A DNA stretch of 64,000 bases from positions 124,001 to 188,000 of the forward strand of contig NZ_SMZJ02000002.1 of NCBI RefSeq assembly GCF_004358095.2, given 5' to 3'. The translations under genes were made by a program, and so were the position numbers. This document shows positions 37,213 through 46,107 of this stretch, piece after piece. Under the pieces are notes generated by a model. It saw only the letters and a list, made by a program, of their open reading frames with translations, ran no database searches and had not been told where the DNA came from. This stretch comes from Seonamhaeicola sediminis. Its GTDB lineage: Bacteria; Bacteroidota; Bacteroidia; Flavobacteriales; Flavobacteriaceae. Positions within the stretch are counted from its first letter, which is position 1. Each line of letters starts with the position of its first letter.

Positions 37213-38654
37213 TGTCATTAACAAAAAAAACCAAAATAGTAGCTACGTTAGGACCTGCAACCAGCAGCAAGGAAGTATTAAAGAAAATGCTTGAAGCAGG
37301 CGCTAATGTTTTTAGAATAAATTTCTCTCATGCCGATTATGAGGATGTTTCCGAGCGTATCAATATGATTCGTGAGCTTAATGAAGAATATGGATTTACG
37401 GCAGCCATTTTAGCCGATTTACAAGGTCCTAAACTTCGTGTGGGCGTTATGAAGGAAGAAGTGGTGGTAAACCCAGATGATGAAATCATCTTTGCTACCG
37501 GTGAGCGTTTTGAAGGCACCAAAGAACGTGTTTACATGACCTATGATAGGTTTCCGCAAGATGCTAAACCAGGAGAACGTATCCTTTTAGACGACGGTAA
37601 ATTAATTTTTGAAGTGGTTTCAACAGACCAGAAGTCTGAGGTAAAAGCCAAAGTTATTCAAGGCGGGCCACTTAAATCTAAAAAAGGGGTTAACCTGCCA
37701 AATACCAATATATCGCAACCAGCATTAACTGAGAAAGATATTAGTGATGCTATTTTTGCCATTAAACAAGATGTAGACTGGATTGCCTTGTCTTTTGTGC
37801 GTCATTCTGAAGATTTAATGCAACTACGTGATTTAATAAAAGAACATAGTGACCACAAAATTCCAATAGTTGCCAAAATTGAAAAGCCAGAGGCCATTGA
37901 AAATATCGATAAAATTGTAACCCATTGTGATGGTATCATGGTAGCACGTGGTGACCTTGGTGTAGAAATTCCAGCGGCCGATGTACCATTAATACAAAAG
38001 CAATTGGTATTACGAGCTAAAAAGGCTAGAATTCCGGTAATAATTGCCACCCAAATGATGGAAACCATGATTTCTAGCTTAACACCAACCAGGGCTGAGG
38101 TGAATGACGTTGCTAACTCAGTTATGGATGGTGCCGATGCGGTAATGCTTTCTGGTGAGACCTCTGTAGGAAGTTATCCGGTGCAGGTTATTCAACAAAT
38201 GGCAAGTATTTTACAAAGTGTTGAGAATTCACCATTAATTAAAGTGCCTCAGTTACCACCACATATTCGTACCAATCGTTATATCACAAAATCTATATGT
38301 TATCACGCGGCTAATATGGCTAACGAAATTGATGCCAAAGCCATTTCAACCTTAACCAATAGTGGCTATACAGCGTTCCAAATTTCGGCTTGGAGACCGT
38401 CTTGTCATATTTTAGTATTTACGTCAAACAAACGCATTTTAACACGTCTAAGCTTGCTTTGGGGTGTACGCGCTTTTTATTATGATAGGTTTGTAAGTAC
38501 TGATGAAACCATTGAAGACGTAAACAAAATTGCTTGCCAAATGGGTTATTTAGAAGCGGGTGATATGCTGGTAAGTTTAGCAGCAATGCCCATACAAGAA
38601 AAGGGAATGGTAAACACACTACGTGTTACCGAAATTAAAAGCTGTAGTTTCTAA
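37212..38654 (+). CDS. pyk: Pyruvate kinase
   Basis: Makes pyruvate and ATP from PEP and ADP, the last step of glycolysis. 480 residues. Start MSLTKKTKIVATLGPATSS; substrate and metal motifs FRINFSHADYEDV, GDLGVEIPAADVPLIQ, MMETMISSLTPTRAEVNDVANSVMDGADAVMLSGETSVG (parts of the active site around residues 275-315). The C-terminal allosteric-domain part is standard. Coupled to the upstream IPExxxVDY gene. The opposite gluconeogenic enzyme PckA is also in this window. Confidence 0.98.
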   Translation: MSLTKKTKIVATLGPATSSKEVLKKMLEAGANVFRINFSHADYEDVSERINMIRELNEEYGFTAAILADLQGPKLRVGVMKEEVVVNPDDEIIFATGERFEGTKERVYMTYDRFPQDAKPGERILLDDGKLIFEVVSTDQKSEVKAKVIQGGPLKSKKGVNLPNTNISQPALTEKDISDAIFAIKQDVDWIALSFVRHSEDLMQLRDLIKEHSDHKIPIVAKIEKPEAIENIDKIVTHCDGIMVARGDLGVEIPAADVPLIQKQLVLRAKKARIPVIIATQMMETMISSLTPTRAEVNDVANSVMDGADAVMLSGETSVGSYPVQVIQQMASILQSVENSPLIKVPQLPPHIRTNRYITKSICYHAANMANEIDAKAISTLTNSGYTAFQISAWRPSCHILVFTSNKRILTRLSLLWGVRAFYYDRFVSTDETIEDVNKIACQMGYLEAGDMLVSLAAMPIQEKGMVNTLRVTEIKSCSF

Positions 38655-39054
38655 AACTGTTAGCGGTTCGCATACGTCTTGACAATGTAGTTATTTACCA
38701 TAGTAACAATTTCAATAATTAAAAAGAAGGTTATTTTGTAGTCTAGACTACGAGTAATGCTAGTGACTTTACATGGTTTTTATAACGGTTCAGTATTGTC
38801 TGTCACTTGCCTATTATTACCGACAACCATGGGTTAAAAATTACTCTTTTCAGGTTTAGAACTATTTTAAGTTATTCCTTCCTGATAGTTATTGGAAGGA
38901 TTGGAACGTTGTCGAATACGCCTAATTGATGTTATCTAATGTTAGTGGTTTTTTAATTTTTTGCGTAATAAACCCATCAATTCCAAAAATCGTCGTTAGC
39001 ATCAAAATTTTCGAATAAGGATAGGCTTAAAATTTAATGAGTAACTCAAATTTG
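38655..39054. other. 400-bp intergenic stretch between pyk and the foreign two-gene insert
   Basis: No ORF of note, no clear terminator. It contains a perfect 14-bp palindrome GTAGTCTAGACTAC (38738-38751). Minus-strand translation around 38930-38995 gives a short run ending in FITQKIKKPLTLDNI before a stop, vaguely like the end of a receiver domain; too short to call. The G+C content here is low like the host, so the boundary of the foreign segment is near 39050. Confidence 0.4.
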
Positions 39055-40347
39055 TCAAAAAGAGCCTTTCGGATGCGTTAACTGAAAGCTTGATGCTTTG
39101 AAACCAGAGAACAGCCCAACAACAGCTTCGTATTCCTCATCCTGATACCCCACGCTCGCCATACGAAATGCAGGAGCGAGAATCTCCGGCAAAAAGGGAA
39201 CAATCTGCTTGTAGTGCCAAACCCGAGGAGGCCATCCTTCTGGCACTTTTTCAATATAAGGTCGAAGGAATTCTAACGCTTTTCGAATGCTACGGCCATC
39301 TGCTGTTTCATAAGTCCACAAATCCACCCCAACCCACTCACCAAGAGTTGCAAGTTCAGTGAGTCCTGTCAAATTCATTTCAGAGTAGTCAAACGACTTG
39401 GTGCGGCGCAGCTCCATCGGTTGAGCGCCGTTTGGTTCTATTTGAAGGGCGATTCGGTTTTCTTTTACCGACTCCAGTTTTTTACGAGCTAGGTCTTTCT
39501 TATCCAAAGCGAGCGCTAATCGCACCACTCTTACGTCGAACATCGTGCCATGATTTTGTCGCATTTGGACTTCTTCACGACCATAGTCGCTATTCATAAA
39601 CCAATCCAGAAAGTCCGCTATCCATATTTCCAGTGCCGCTCGATCACCTTCGTTCCAATGCGTTGATCCATCTAATAATCCCGCCGCGTCAACCGCTTGA
39701 ACCACGCCACCTGTTTCAATCATTCCAATATACCGGCCTTGGTTTCTACCTGGCACAGCCTGAGCATATTGTAGGTGTGGGTTCATCCGTGTCGCAGGGT
39801 CTATATACCAAACCCGCAGACACCGAGCTGCATGGGCAGCGTAAGACTCTTCACCAGTAAGGTAATATGCGAGGGCGAGTGTTTCTACCAAGTAGCCGAT
39901 TTCTTTACCGCGAGAATAGTCCACAAAATCGGGGTTTCTGGATTCCGGATTGATAACGCCGTCCTTTGGTAGGTAGGGCAGACCGTCTGACTTCGAAGGA
40001 TCTGGCCAAAGGTAAGGGGCTTGTGTGTAGTAGTCATTGAGGTTCCCAGTAACAGGATGTCGTTTTTTATCAGTTACCGTCGGAGGTTCTGTCGCTAGAG
40101 CTTCATCTGCAGCTTTCAAGAGGGCCTTGTAGGCTGGCATAAGCGAGGCATCACCTTGGCTAATGCTTTTCTTTACTCTTGTCAAGGCGCCGCGTCTTGC
40201 GCCGAAGAAACGAGGACTCTCTTTTCTAGCTGAAGCATCAGTTGACTTGTTTTGTTCAAAACCCGCTTGCGGAAGAACAAATGGACTCACTACTAAAAAT
40301 AGGATTCCTAACAGGGAGAGACGGGATGGTATTATTGTATTTATCAT
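39055..40347 (-). CDS. Alginate lyase family protein (secreted), likely acquired
   Basis: 430-residue protein with an N-terminal hydrophobic segment (LSLLGILFLVVSPFVLPQAGF) and an alginate-lyase-superfamily (alpha/alpha toroid, PF05426-like) body: YYTQAPYLWPDPSKSDGLPY near residue 110, a central GRYIGMIETGG, and QMRQNHGTMFDVRVVRLAL near residue 262, where NHG is the expected catalytic pair. It probably acts on a uronate-containing polysaccharide, but the exact substrate cannot be told. Sampled lines are about 45-50 percent G+C against about a third around it, and GCG/CTC/CGC codons are common, so it looks horizontally acquired. ATGA overlap with the VOC gene upstream shows translational coupling. 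Confidence 0.82.
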   Translation of the reverse strand: MINTIIPSRLSLLGILFLVVSPFVLPQAGFEQNKSTDASARKESPRFFGARRGALTRVKKSISQGDASLMPAYKALLKAADEALATEPPTVTDKKRHPVTGNLNDYYTQAPYLWPDPSKSDGLPYLPKDGVINPESRNPDFVDYSRGKEIGYLVETLALAYYLTGEESYAAHAARCLRVWYIDPATRMNPHLQYAQAVPGRNQGRYIGMIETGGVVQAVDAAGLLDGSTHWNEGDRAALEIWIADFLDWFMNSDYGREEVQMRQNHGTMFDVRVVRLALALDKKDLARKKLESVKENRIALQIEPNGAQPMELRRTKSFDYSEMNLTGLTELATLGEWVGVDLWTYETADGRSIRKALEFLRPYIEKVPEGWPPRVWHYKQIVPFLPEILAPAFRMASVGYQDEEYEAVVGLFSGFKASSFQLTHPKGSF

Positions 40348-41231
40348 TTTTTTACTGCTGGTTTTGATTCCATTATTTCACAACGCGTACCATCTAGGTC
40401 GTGCACATTACATACCCAGCGATTGTTACGGGCAATCAAGGGCTCGTAGCGTTCGAGGTCGGGCAAGGCGTTAAATAACATATCGCGATGCGCTTTTCTA
40501 ATATCATCAGTCAAAAGGCACATATGGTGCATTGTGCCCATTTGCCTTCTACTTAGTTTCATATCGTTTATAAGAATATATTCGACATAGTCGCCTCTAT
40601 CTCCAGGTACCTGCATATTTACCCAAGCATCCGGACCACCATCCTCACGCGATCCACGCCAAATTTCTTGAAAGCCTAAAGCATCTCGATATAATTGGTT
40701 GGCCGCTTCTTCGTCCGTAATTGTGATGCCCACATGGAGCAAACGATCGGAAACCCGTCTCGCTCCAAGATGCTTGCCTCGTGCCAACACTTGCTTGGAA
40801 TTGGAAGTATATTCAACAAAAATCAGGTTATGTCCGTTCGGCCCTACGAGACCGCTAGCTAAGGTACCATCCGGCCTTTTTTCCACGGGTGTCGGGTCGA
40901 GCCCTCTTTCTTGGAGTATCGCGACAGTAGTTTCAATATCTGAAACCTGAAACGCGACTTCTACTAACCGATTGTCATCCGTTCCCTCCGGCTTTGAGAC
41001 CAACTTCACGAACTGGTCGTCGTTGATTTTTAAATACCAAGCCTCCTGATCCTCATACGCCGCAAAAGCGAATTCAAATCCATAGAAAGCCGTATAGAAG
41101 GCACTCGATTGCTCTAGACTTGATACCTGAAACGCCACATGGGCTATTCCCTGAATAGGAAGTTCTTTTTCAATTTTCTCTCCCATGGATAGGCAAGATA
41201 GTATTAGGGTTAAAAGGACTATTTTCTTCAT
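40344..41231 (-). CDS. Two-domain VOC/glyoxalase family protein, likely acquired
   Basis: 295 residues with an N-terminal hydrophobic signal (MKKIVLLTLILSCLSMG), then two vicinal-oxygen-chelate domains: residues about 28-140 (GIAHVAFQVSSLEQSSAFYT ... HNLIFVEYT) and about 165-290 (RLLHVGITITDEEAANQLYR ... CEIMESK). The paired beta-alpha-beta-beta-beta units and His/Glu positions suit a metal-dependent dioxygenase, isomerase or resistance fold; activity unknown. Compositionally foreign like the lyase-family gene that follows with a 4-bp overlap. A link to catabolism of lyase products is only an inference from coupling. Confidence 0.82.
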   Translation of the reverse strand: MKKIVLLTLILSCLSMGEKIEKELPIQGIAHVAFQVSSLEQSSAFYTAFYGFEFAFAAYEDQEAWYLKINDDQFVKLVSKPEGTDDNRLVEVAFQVSDIETTVAILQERGLDPTPVEKRPDGTLASGLVGPNGHNLIFVEYTSNSKQVLARGKHLGARRVSDRLLHVGITITDEEAANQLYRDALGFQEIWRGSREDGGPDAWVNMQVPGDRGDYVEYILINDMKLSRRQMGTMHHMCLLTDDIRKAHRDMLFNALPDLERYEPLIARNNRWVCNVHDLDGTRCEIMESKPAVKK

Positions 41232-41392
41232 ATTTTTTCAGATTACATTGAAATTAAAATTTACAAAAACTTGAAGTAATTTACTAAGTAATAATTAAAT
41301 CTGTGATTATGATTTAATTATTATTGATTTGTTTCTGTTTTTTTATGGATTCGATATTCAAAAAACACTATTTTTCGTGCAAAATAAAGATA

Positions 41393-42502
41393 TTAAAACT
41401 CAAACTTTAACTGTACACTTACTGTTTTATTAGGCTTAGGTGCCGCGGGAGTTTTTTTAGTTTCATTATTTAAATTGGATAACGAAATCCCTAATAAGCG
41501 TACCGAGTTACTCAAGGTTTCTTGATATAATAAATCTTTAGCAGTGTCTAAAATAACATCTTTGTCATTAATAAAATAAGGCAAGGTTTTACTGCGGGTT
41601 TGCAGCGTAAAGTCACTGTATTTAATTTTTAAAGTTACTGTTTTGCCAGCCACTTGGCTTTTATTTAATCTTTTGGAAACTTCTTGTGCAATGTGCTCCA
41701 GTTTTTCAAGCATAAATACTTCGCTACTTAGGTTTTCACTAAAGGTACGTTCGGCGGCTAAACTTTTTCTAGTGCGGTATGGTTTTACCTCGCTGTTATG
41801 AATACCTCTAACAACATGGTAATAATACCCTCCAGATTTACCAAAATGCGTTTCTAAATACTCCAACGATTTTTGTTTTAAATCGGCTCCCGTAAAAATA
41901 CCTTTCTGGTACATTTTTTCGGCGGTAACTTTCCCAACACCATAAAACTTTCTTATATCTAGTTGCTCTAAAAACGTAAGTACTTCTTCGGGGTTAACCG
42001 TTTTTTGTCCGTTAGGTTTGTTATAATCACTAGCCACTTTGGCAATAAACTTATTGATAGATATACCTGCCGAAGCGGTGAGTCCTACCTCATTAAAAAT
42101 ACGTTCTCTAATGTCTTTAGCAATTAATGTGGCACTGGGATTGCCTTTTTTATTTTGGGTAACGTCTAAATATGCTTCATCTAAAGAAAGTGGTTCTACC
42201 AAGTGCGTATAATCATAAAAAATAGCTCGGATTTTTTTAGAGATTTCAGAATAACGTTCAAAATTGGGGCGCACAAAAATAATTTCCGGACATAACTTAG
42301 CAGCTAAGGTTCCTGCCATGGCACTTTTTACACCAAATTTTCTGGCCTCATAACTGGCAGCACTTACCACACCACGCTTACCGCCACCACCAACAGCAAT
42401 GGGTTTACCTTTTAATTGGGGGTTGTCCATTTGCTCTACCGATGCATAAAAGGCATCCATATCTACATGAATAATTTTTCGTATTGGTAAATCAACAGAC
42501 AT
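41393..42502 (-). CDS. dinB: DNA polymerase IV (Y-family)
   Basis: Error-prone translesion polymerase. 369 residues. Active-site motifs: IIHVDMDAFYASVEQ near residue 10 and SLDEAYLDVTQNKKG near residue 105, with GVVSAASYEARKFGV between. The little-finger domain spans about residues 245-350, and the C-terminal SVQLKFEF is a beta-clamp-binding type tail (QLKF). It has normal host composition and marks the right side of the foreign insert. Divergent from the CYTH gene. Confidence 0.96.
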   Translation of the reverse strand: MSVDLPIRKIIHVDMDAFYASVEQMDNPQLKGKPIAVGGGGKRGVVSAASYEARKFGVKSAMAGTLAAKLCPEIIFVRPNFERYSEISKKIRAIFYDYTHLVEPLSLDEAYLDVTQNKKGNPSATLIAKDIRERIFNEVGLTASAGISINKFIAKVASDYNKPNGQKTVNPEEVLTFLEQLDIRKFYGVGKVTAEKMYQKGIFTGADLKQKSLEYLETHFGKSGGYYYHVVRGIHNSEVKPYRTRKSLAAERTFSENLSSEVFMLEKLEHIAQEVSKRLNKSQVAGKTVTLKIKYSDFTLQTRSKTLPYFINDKDVILDTAKDLLYQETLSNSVRLLGISLSNLNNETKKTPAAPKPNKTVSVQLKFEF

Positions 42503-42517
42503 GATGTAAATTTATGA

Positions 42518-42609
42518 ATTCCTGCGTAGGCAGGAATCTCAAAAAAAGTTAAAACAAAAACATTTCTCTAATATTGAGAATTCTAAAAGAGACACCCGCT
42601 TTCGCGGTC
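42518..42609. repeat. Pair of short dispersed hairpin elements between dinB and the CYTH gene
   Basis: ATTCCTGC-GTAG-GCAGGAAT (42518-42537) and a related CCGC-TTTC-GCGG element (42596-42607). Both belong to the GAGA..TTCCTGC type of intergenic repeat common in Flavobacteria. The second one translates as ETPAFA in a spurious upstream extension of the CYTH gene. Confidence 0.6.
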
Positions 42610-42615
42610 ATTGTT

Positions 42616-43089
42616 ATGATTGAAATAGAACGCAAATTTTTGGTAATATCAAATGGTTATAAAAAAGAGGCTAGTAATAAAACCCGAATAACCCAAGGGT
42701 TTTTAAATACGCATAAACAACGCACTGTTAGAGTAAGACTTAAAGGAGATGAGGGGTTTTTAACGGTAAAAGGGCCATCAACCGACGATGGTTTAAAACG
42801 TTTTGAATGGGAAACCCCAATATCTGATAAAGATGCTAAAAGCTTATTAAATCTCTGTGAATTGGGGGTTATTGCTAAAATTCGTTATGAAGTGCCTGTA
42901 AAAAACCATATTTTTGAGGTAGACGAGTTTTTAGGAGATAATATAGGATTAATAGTTGCTGAGGTTGAATTACAATCTGAAAACGAAACCTTTGAAAAAC
43001 CAGATTGGTTGGGAGAAGAAGTTACGGGAGATATTAAATATTACAACTCGCAAATTAGCAAAAACCCATATTGCAATTGGGATAAATAA
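42616..43089 (+). CDS. CYTH domain protein (triphosphate tunnel metalloenzyme)
   Basis: 157 residues from the ATG at 42616, MIEIERKFLVI, which carries the family-defining ExExK motif. A TTG start 42 bp upstream would add residues encoded by a dispersed repeat and is rejected. Tunnel residues are seen in RVRLKGDEGFLTVKGP and FEVDEFLGDNIGLIVAEVEL. The family hydrolyses tripolyphosphate or other triphosphates, or acts as adenylate cyclase; a prokaryotic triphosphatase role is most likely. It is 7 bp upstream of the following lipoprotein gene. Confidence 0.92.
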   Translation: MIEIERKFLVISNGYKKEASNKTRITQGFLNTHKQRTVRVRLKGDEGFLTVKGPSTDDGLKRFEWETPISDKDAKSLLNLCELGVIAKIRYEVPVKNHIFEVDEFLGDNIGLIVAEVELQSENETFEKPDWLGEEVTGDIKYYNSQISKNPYCNWDK

Positions 43090-43096
43090 GCATAGG

Positions 43097-43633
43097 ATGA
43101 AAACAATAGTACTTACATTTATAGTGTTAGCCACTATGATATCTTGCAAAAAAGAAACAACAACCTTACCCAACGTTGAAGATGTGGTTTCTGAAGTGGT
43201 TACAGATTCAACAAACCTAGAATTTGATGAGGTACCTGCTGAAAAAACGATTACGCAATTAAAAGAAGAACTCACAGCAAAAGGTTTTAAAACATTTGAT
43301 TATGTAGATGAAAAGACTCAAGACACCATTTTAATGCAGCAATACTTTATGGCTTTTTTAAAACGAGGCCCCATTAGAACTCAAAATGAAGAGGAGGCTG
43401 CCCTTATTCAAAAGGAACATTTAGCCCATTTAACTAAAATGTATGAGTTGGGATACGCCGATATTTCGGGACCTTTTGGTGATGATGGTGATATTAGAGG
43501 TATTACCATTTACAATGTACCTACACTTAAAATGGCCGATAGTTTAGCAAAAGCTGACCCCGCTGTAAAAGCTGGATGGTTAGAAATTGAAGTACGTCCT
43601 TGGTGGGCAGCAAAAGGTTTTCCCCTTAGATAG
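43097..43633 (+). CDS. Putative lipoprotein of unknown function
   Basis: 178 residues from the ATG at 43097; MKTIVLTFIVLATMISC is a lipoprotein signal with the lipidated cysteine at residue 17. An upstream in-frame extension overlaps the CYTH gene and is not used. After an acidic linker (residues 24-60), the rest (ILMQQYFMAFLKRGPI, LGYADISGPFGDDGDIRGI, WLEIEVRPWWAAKG) resembles the YCII-like fold of small ferredoxin-like domains, which would be unusual in a lipoprotein; I call this tentatively. It converges with pbpC with only 5 bp between the stops. Confidence 0.8.
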   Translation: MKTIVLTFIVLATMISCKKETTTLPNVEDVVSEVVTDSTNLEFDEVPAEKTITQLKEELTAKGFKTFDYVDEKTQDTILMQQYFMAFLKRGPIRTQNEEEAALIQKEHLAHLTKMYELGYADISGPFGDDGDIRGITIYNVPTLKMADSLAKADPAVKAGWLEIEVRPWWAAKGFPLR

Positions 43634-43638
43634 AAATT

Positions 43639-45990
43639 TTACTTAGTGATCTCAAAATACCGTTTTGCTTCATTACCAAATTCATCCACAACGGTAAGGG
43701 TATGTTTTCCTTGTTTGGGTAAAATGGCTATTTCATGAATGTCTTTGGTATTACCAATATAAGTTTCATTTATATACCAGAATAAGGTACTTTCGGGTTT
43801 TGAATGGGCTATTTTCAATATCATGTCATTACTAATCCCATCAAAATCCTTAGGTAAAAAAATGCTATTATTTTCTTTGGGGTAGATAAATTCCATAGAG
43901 ATAACCTGTTCTCCTAAACAGTCATTTCTAAATTTTGGTAACGGTTTGTAAAACGGATTCTTGGTTTTATAGTAATAGGCCATAAGTGGCGGCAATACAA
44001 ACCACGATTTGTGTTTGATGTTACTCAATTTCTCACAGGAAGCATTGACTTGATAGCTTTCATTTTTATCTACATGAATTAAAACATGGTACGGACAAGG
44101 TTTTGTTTTTAATCCACTCTGTTGTACAAAAACAGGCTCTGTGTCATGGCAGTTTGGTGATGCTCTGTGCCCACTTTGTTTACAAATATTAATTTTTTGC
44201 ATTTCATCAAAAGGCTTGTTAAACCAACAGCTTTGGGGTAGCAAATCAAATACTTCAAAAAGTATGGGAGCAGCGGTTTGAACGCCTACTAATCCAGGCC
44301 TACCCTCGCCATCGGCATTACCAACCCAAACCCCAACTACGTAGTCTTTGGTAGTACCTATGGCCCAAGCATCTCTAAACCCAAAACTAGTACCTGTTTT
44401 CCAAGCTATTTGTTTAGAGCTATCAAAAAACTCCCAGTTTTCATTGCCTTCAGGTCGGTTTACTTTTTTCAAACTTTCAAAAGTGAGATAAATAGATGCT
44501 GCATCAAATAAGGTTTTCTCAGATTGAATGTTGCCAAAATCCACAATTTCTGAAGCCATTAAAGTAGGTTCGCAAAATTCATTGGAATAATATTCGCTAG
44601 ATGTTTCTGAAAAATGATTTATAGTTGAAGCAAGTGCTGCATAACTTTTACATAAGTCCCATAAATTGCTTTCGGCACCACCCAGAATTAAGGATAGCCC
44701 ATAATGATTAGCATTGTATTTTAGGTCTTTTAGCTGTAATGCTTTTAAATAATGATAAAACCTGTCTAAGCCAAATTCTTGTAACATTCTAACAGAAGGC
44801 ACATTTAAGGAGCGGGATAACGCTTTACTGGCAGGAATAGCACCATCATAGGTTTTATTGAAATTCTCGGGATTGTAACTCCCAAATTGAGAGGGAACAT
44901 CGGCTACCAAAGTATGGGGTAACATATCGCCAGTATCCAACATAGCTGCGTATAAAAAAGGTTTTAAAATACTACCAGTACTTCGTGGTTTATCAATAAT
45001 ATCTACATGTTTTTGATGTTTTTTGCTGGTTGGGGTGTTACCAACATAAGCTAAAACTTGTCTGGTTTTTACATCTAATACTAAAACTGCGGCATTGTGA
45101 ATTTGGTTTTGACTTAAAACGGCATGATGATGCTTAACAATCTTATTTACATGTGTTTGCAGAGAAGCGTCAATCGTTGTTTTTATAAATTCTCCTTCAT
45201 ATGATTTTGATAGTTTTTGTAATAAATGTGATGCTATTTGAGGTAGCGGATAGGGTTTTTGCGGTATTCCTTCAGCAATAGATAGATTGTAGGTAAGCGA
45301 ATCTATAATATTTTTTTCTAGCAGCTTTTTAAGTAATCTGTTGCGTTTGTTCAGTAATTTATTTTCATTTTTTCCAGGATAAATTAAGCTTGGAGCATTG
45401 GGTAAAACCGCTAGGGTAGCGCTTTCTGCCCATGATAAATTGTAAGCACTTCTATTAAAATAACGCCATGAAGCGGCATCTAACCCCACTACATTACCCC
45501 CAAAAGGCGCGTTACTAGAGTAGTAAGCAAGTATATTCTCTTTAGAATCTCTTAACTCCAATCTTGTAGCAAGAATAAGTTCTTTAAGCTTTTCTAAGTA
45601 GGTTCTGGGTTTCCCTTGTCTTGATAACCGAATGACTTGTTGTGTAAGTGTACTTCCGCCACGTTTTACAGTTCCAGAAGTAAGGTTGTCTTTTAAAGCT
45701 TTAAAAATGGAGATAGGATTAAATCCAGGATGTTTATAAAAATATTCGTCTTCAAACTGAAGTATACACGTTTTGAATTTTTTGGGAATACTGTCATTAT
45801 GCGGAAATCGCCATTGGCCATCTGCGGCAATTTTTGCTCCAATAAGCTCGTTGGTAGAACTTGTTATAACTGTTGAAGTGGGACTTTTAAATAGTTGTTT
45901 TGGTAAACAAAAGTAATAAGCTACTAAGAGTATAGCTAAGATGGAGAACCTAAGTTTTCTTTTTTTTATGTAGCCAATTATTTTGTTCAT
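43639..45990 (-). CDS. pbpC: Penicillin-binding protein 1C
   Basis: Bifunctional peptidoglycan glycosyltransferase-transpeptidase, 783 residues. One N-terminal membrane helix (RFSILAILLVAYYFCLP), then the GT51 domain with EDEYFYKHPGFNPISIFKAL and GGSTLTQQVIRL, the transpeptidase with STGSILKPFLYAAM (SxxK), SRSLNVPSV (SxN) and WKTGTSFGFRDAWAIG (KTG), and the PbpC-specific C-terminal beta domain (about residues 690-783). A diverged fragment of its own first 36 codons lies at 47562-47676. PbpC is commonly paired with alpha-2-macroglobulin, which is encoded at 48716-54289 on the same strand. Confidence 0.95.
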   Translation of the reverse strand: MNKIIGYIKKRKLRFSILAILLVAYYFCLPKQLFKSPTSTVITSSTNELIGAKIAADGQWRFPHNDSIPKKFKTCILQFEDEYFYKHPGFNPISIFKALKDNLTSGTVKRGGSTLTQQVIRLSRQGKPRTYLEKLKELILATRLELRDSKENILAYYSSNAPFGGNVVGLDAASWRYFNRSAYNLSWAESATLAVLPNAPSLIYPGKNENKLLNKRNRLLKKLLEKNIIDSLTYNLSIAEGIPQKPYPLPQIASHLLQKLSKSYEGEFIKTTIDASLQTHVNKIVKHHHAVLSQNQIHNAAVLVLDVKTRQVLAYVGNTPTSKKHQKHVDIIDKPRSTGSILKPFLYAAMLDTGDMLPHTLVADVPSQFGSYNPENFNKTYDGAIPASKALSRSLNVPSVRMLQEFGLDRFYHYLKALQLKDLKYNANHYGLSLILGGAESNLWDLCKSYAALASTINHFSETSSEYYSNEFCEPTLMASEIVDFGNIQSEKTLFDAASIYLTFESLKKVNRPEGNENWEFFDSSKQIAWKTGTSFGFRDAWAIGTTKDYVVGVWVGNADGEGRPGLVGVQTAAPILFEVFDLLPQSCWFNKPFDEMQKINICKQSGHRASPNCHDTEPVFVQQSGLKTKPCPYHVLIHVDKNESYQVNASCEKLSNIKHKSWFVLPPLMAYYYKTKNPFYKPLPKFRNDCLGEQVISMEFIYPKENNSIFLPKDFDGISNDMILKIAHSKPESTLFWYINETYIGNTKDIHEIAILPKQGKHTLTVVDEFGNEAKRYFEITK

Positions 45991-46107
45991 CTAAGATATG
46001 TACCCACTAAAATAGGCGTTTGGATGCATTTTAAGATAAGTTTATTATTTTTTACTGTAAAAAGATTAGAAGATTATTTACATTCGATTTATCATCTTAA
46101 AATTCAC

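Noticed and set aside
38930-38995. Receiver-domain-like peptide on the minus strand after pyk
   Set aside because: Only about 20 residues resemble a receiver-domain end; in-frame stops follow and no aspartate pocket is present.
42574-42615. TTG-started N-terminal extension of the CYTH protein
   Set aside because: The extra residues come from a dispersed hairpin repeat (ETPAFA peptide); the family begins at MIEIERKFL.
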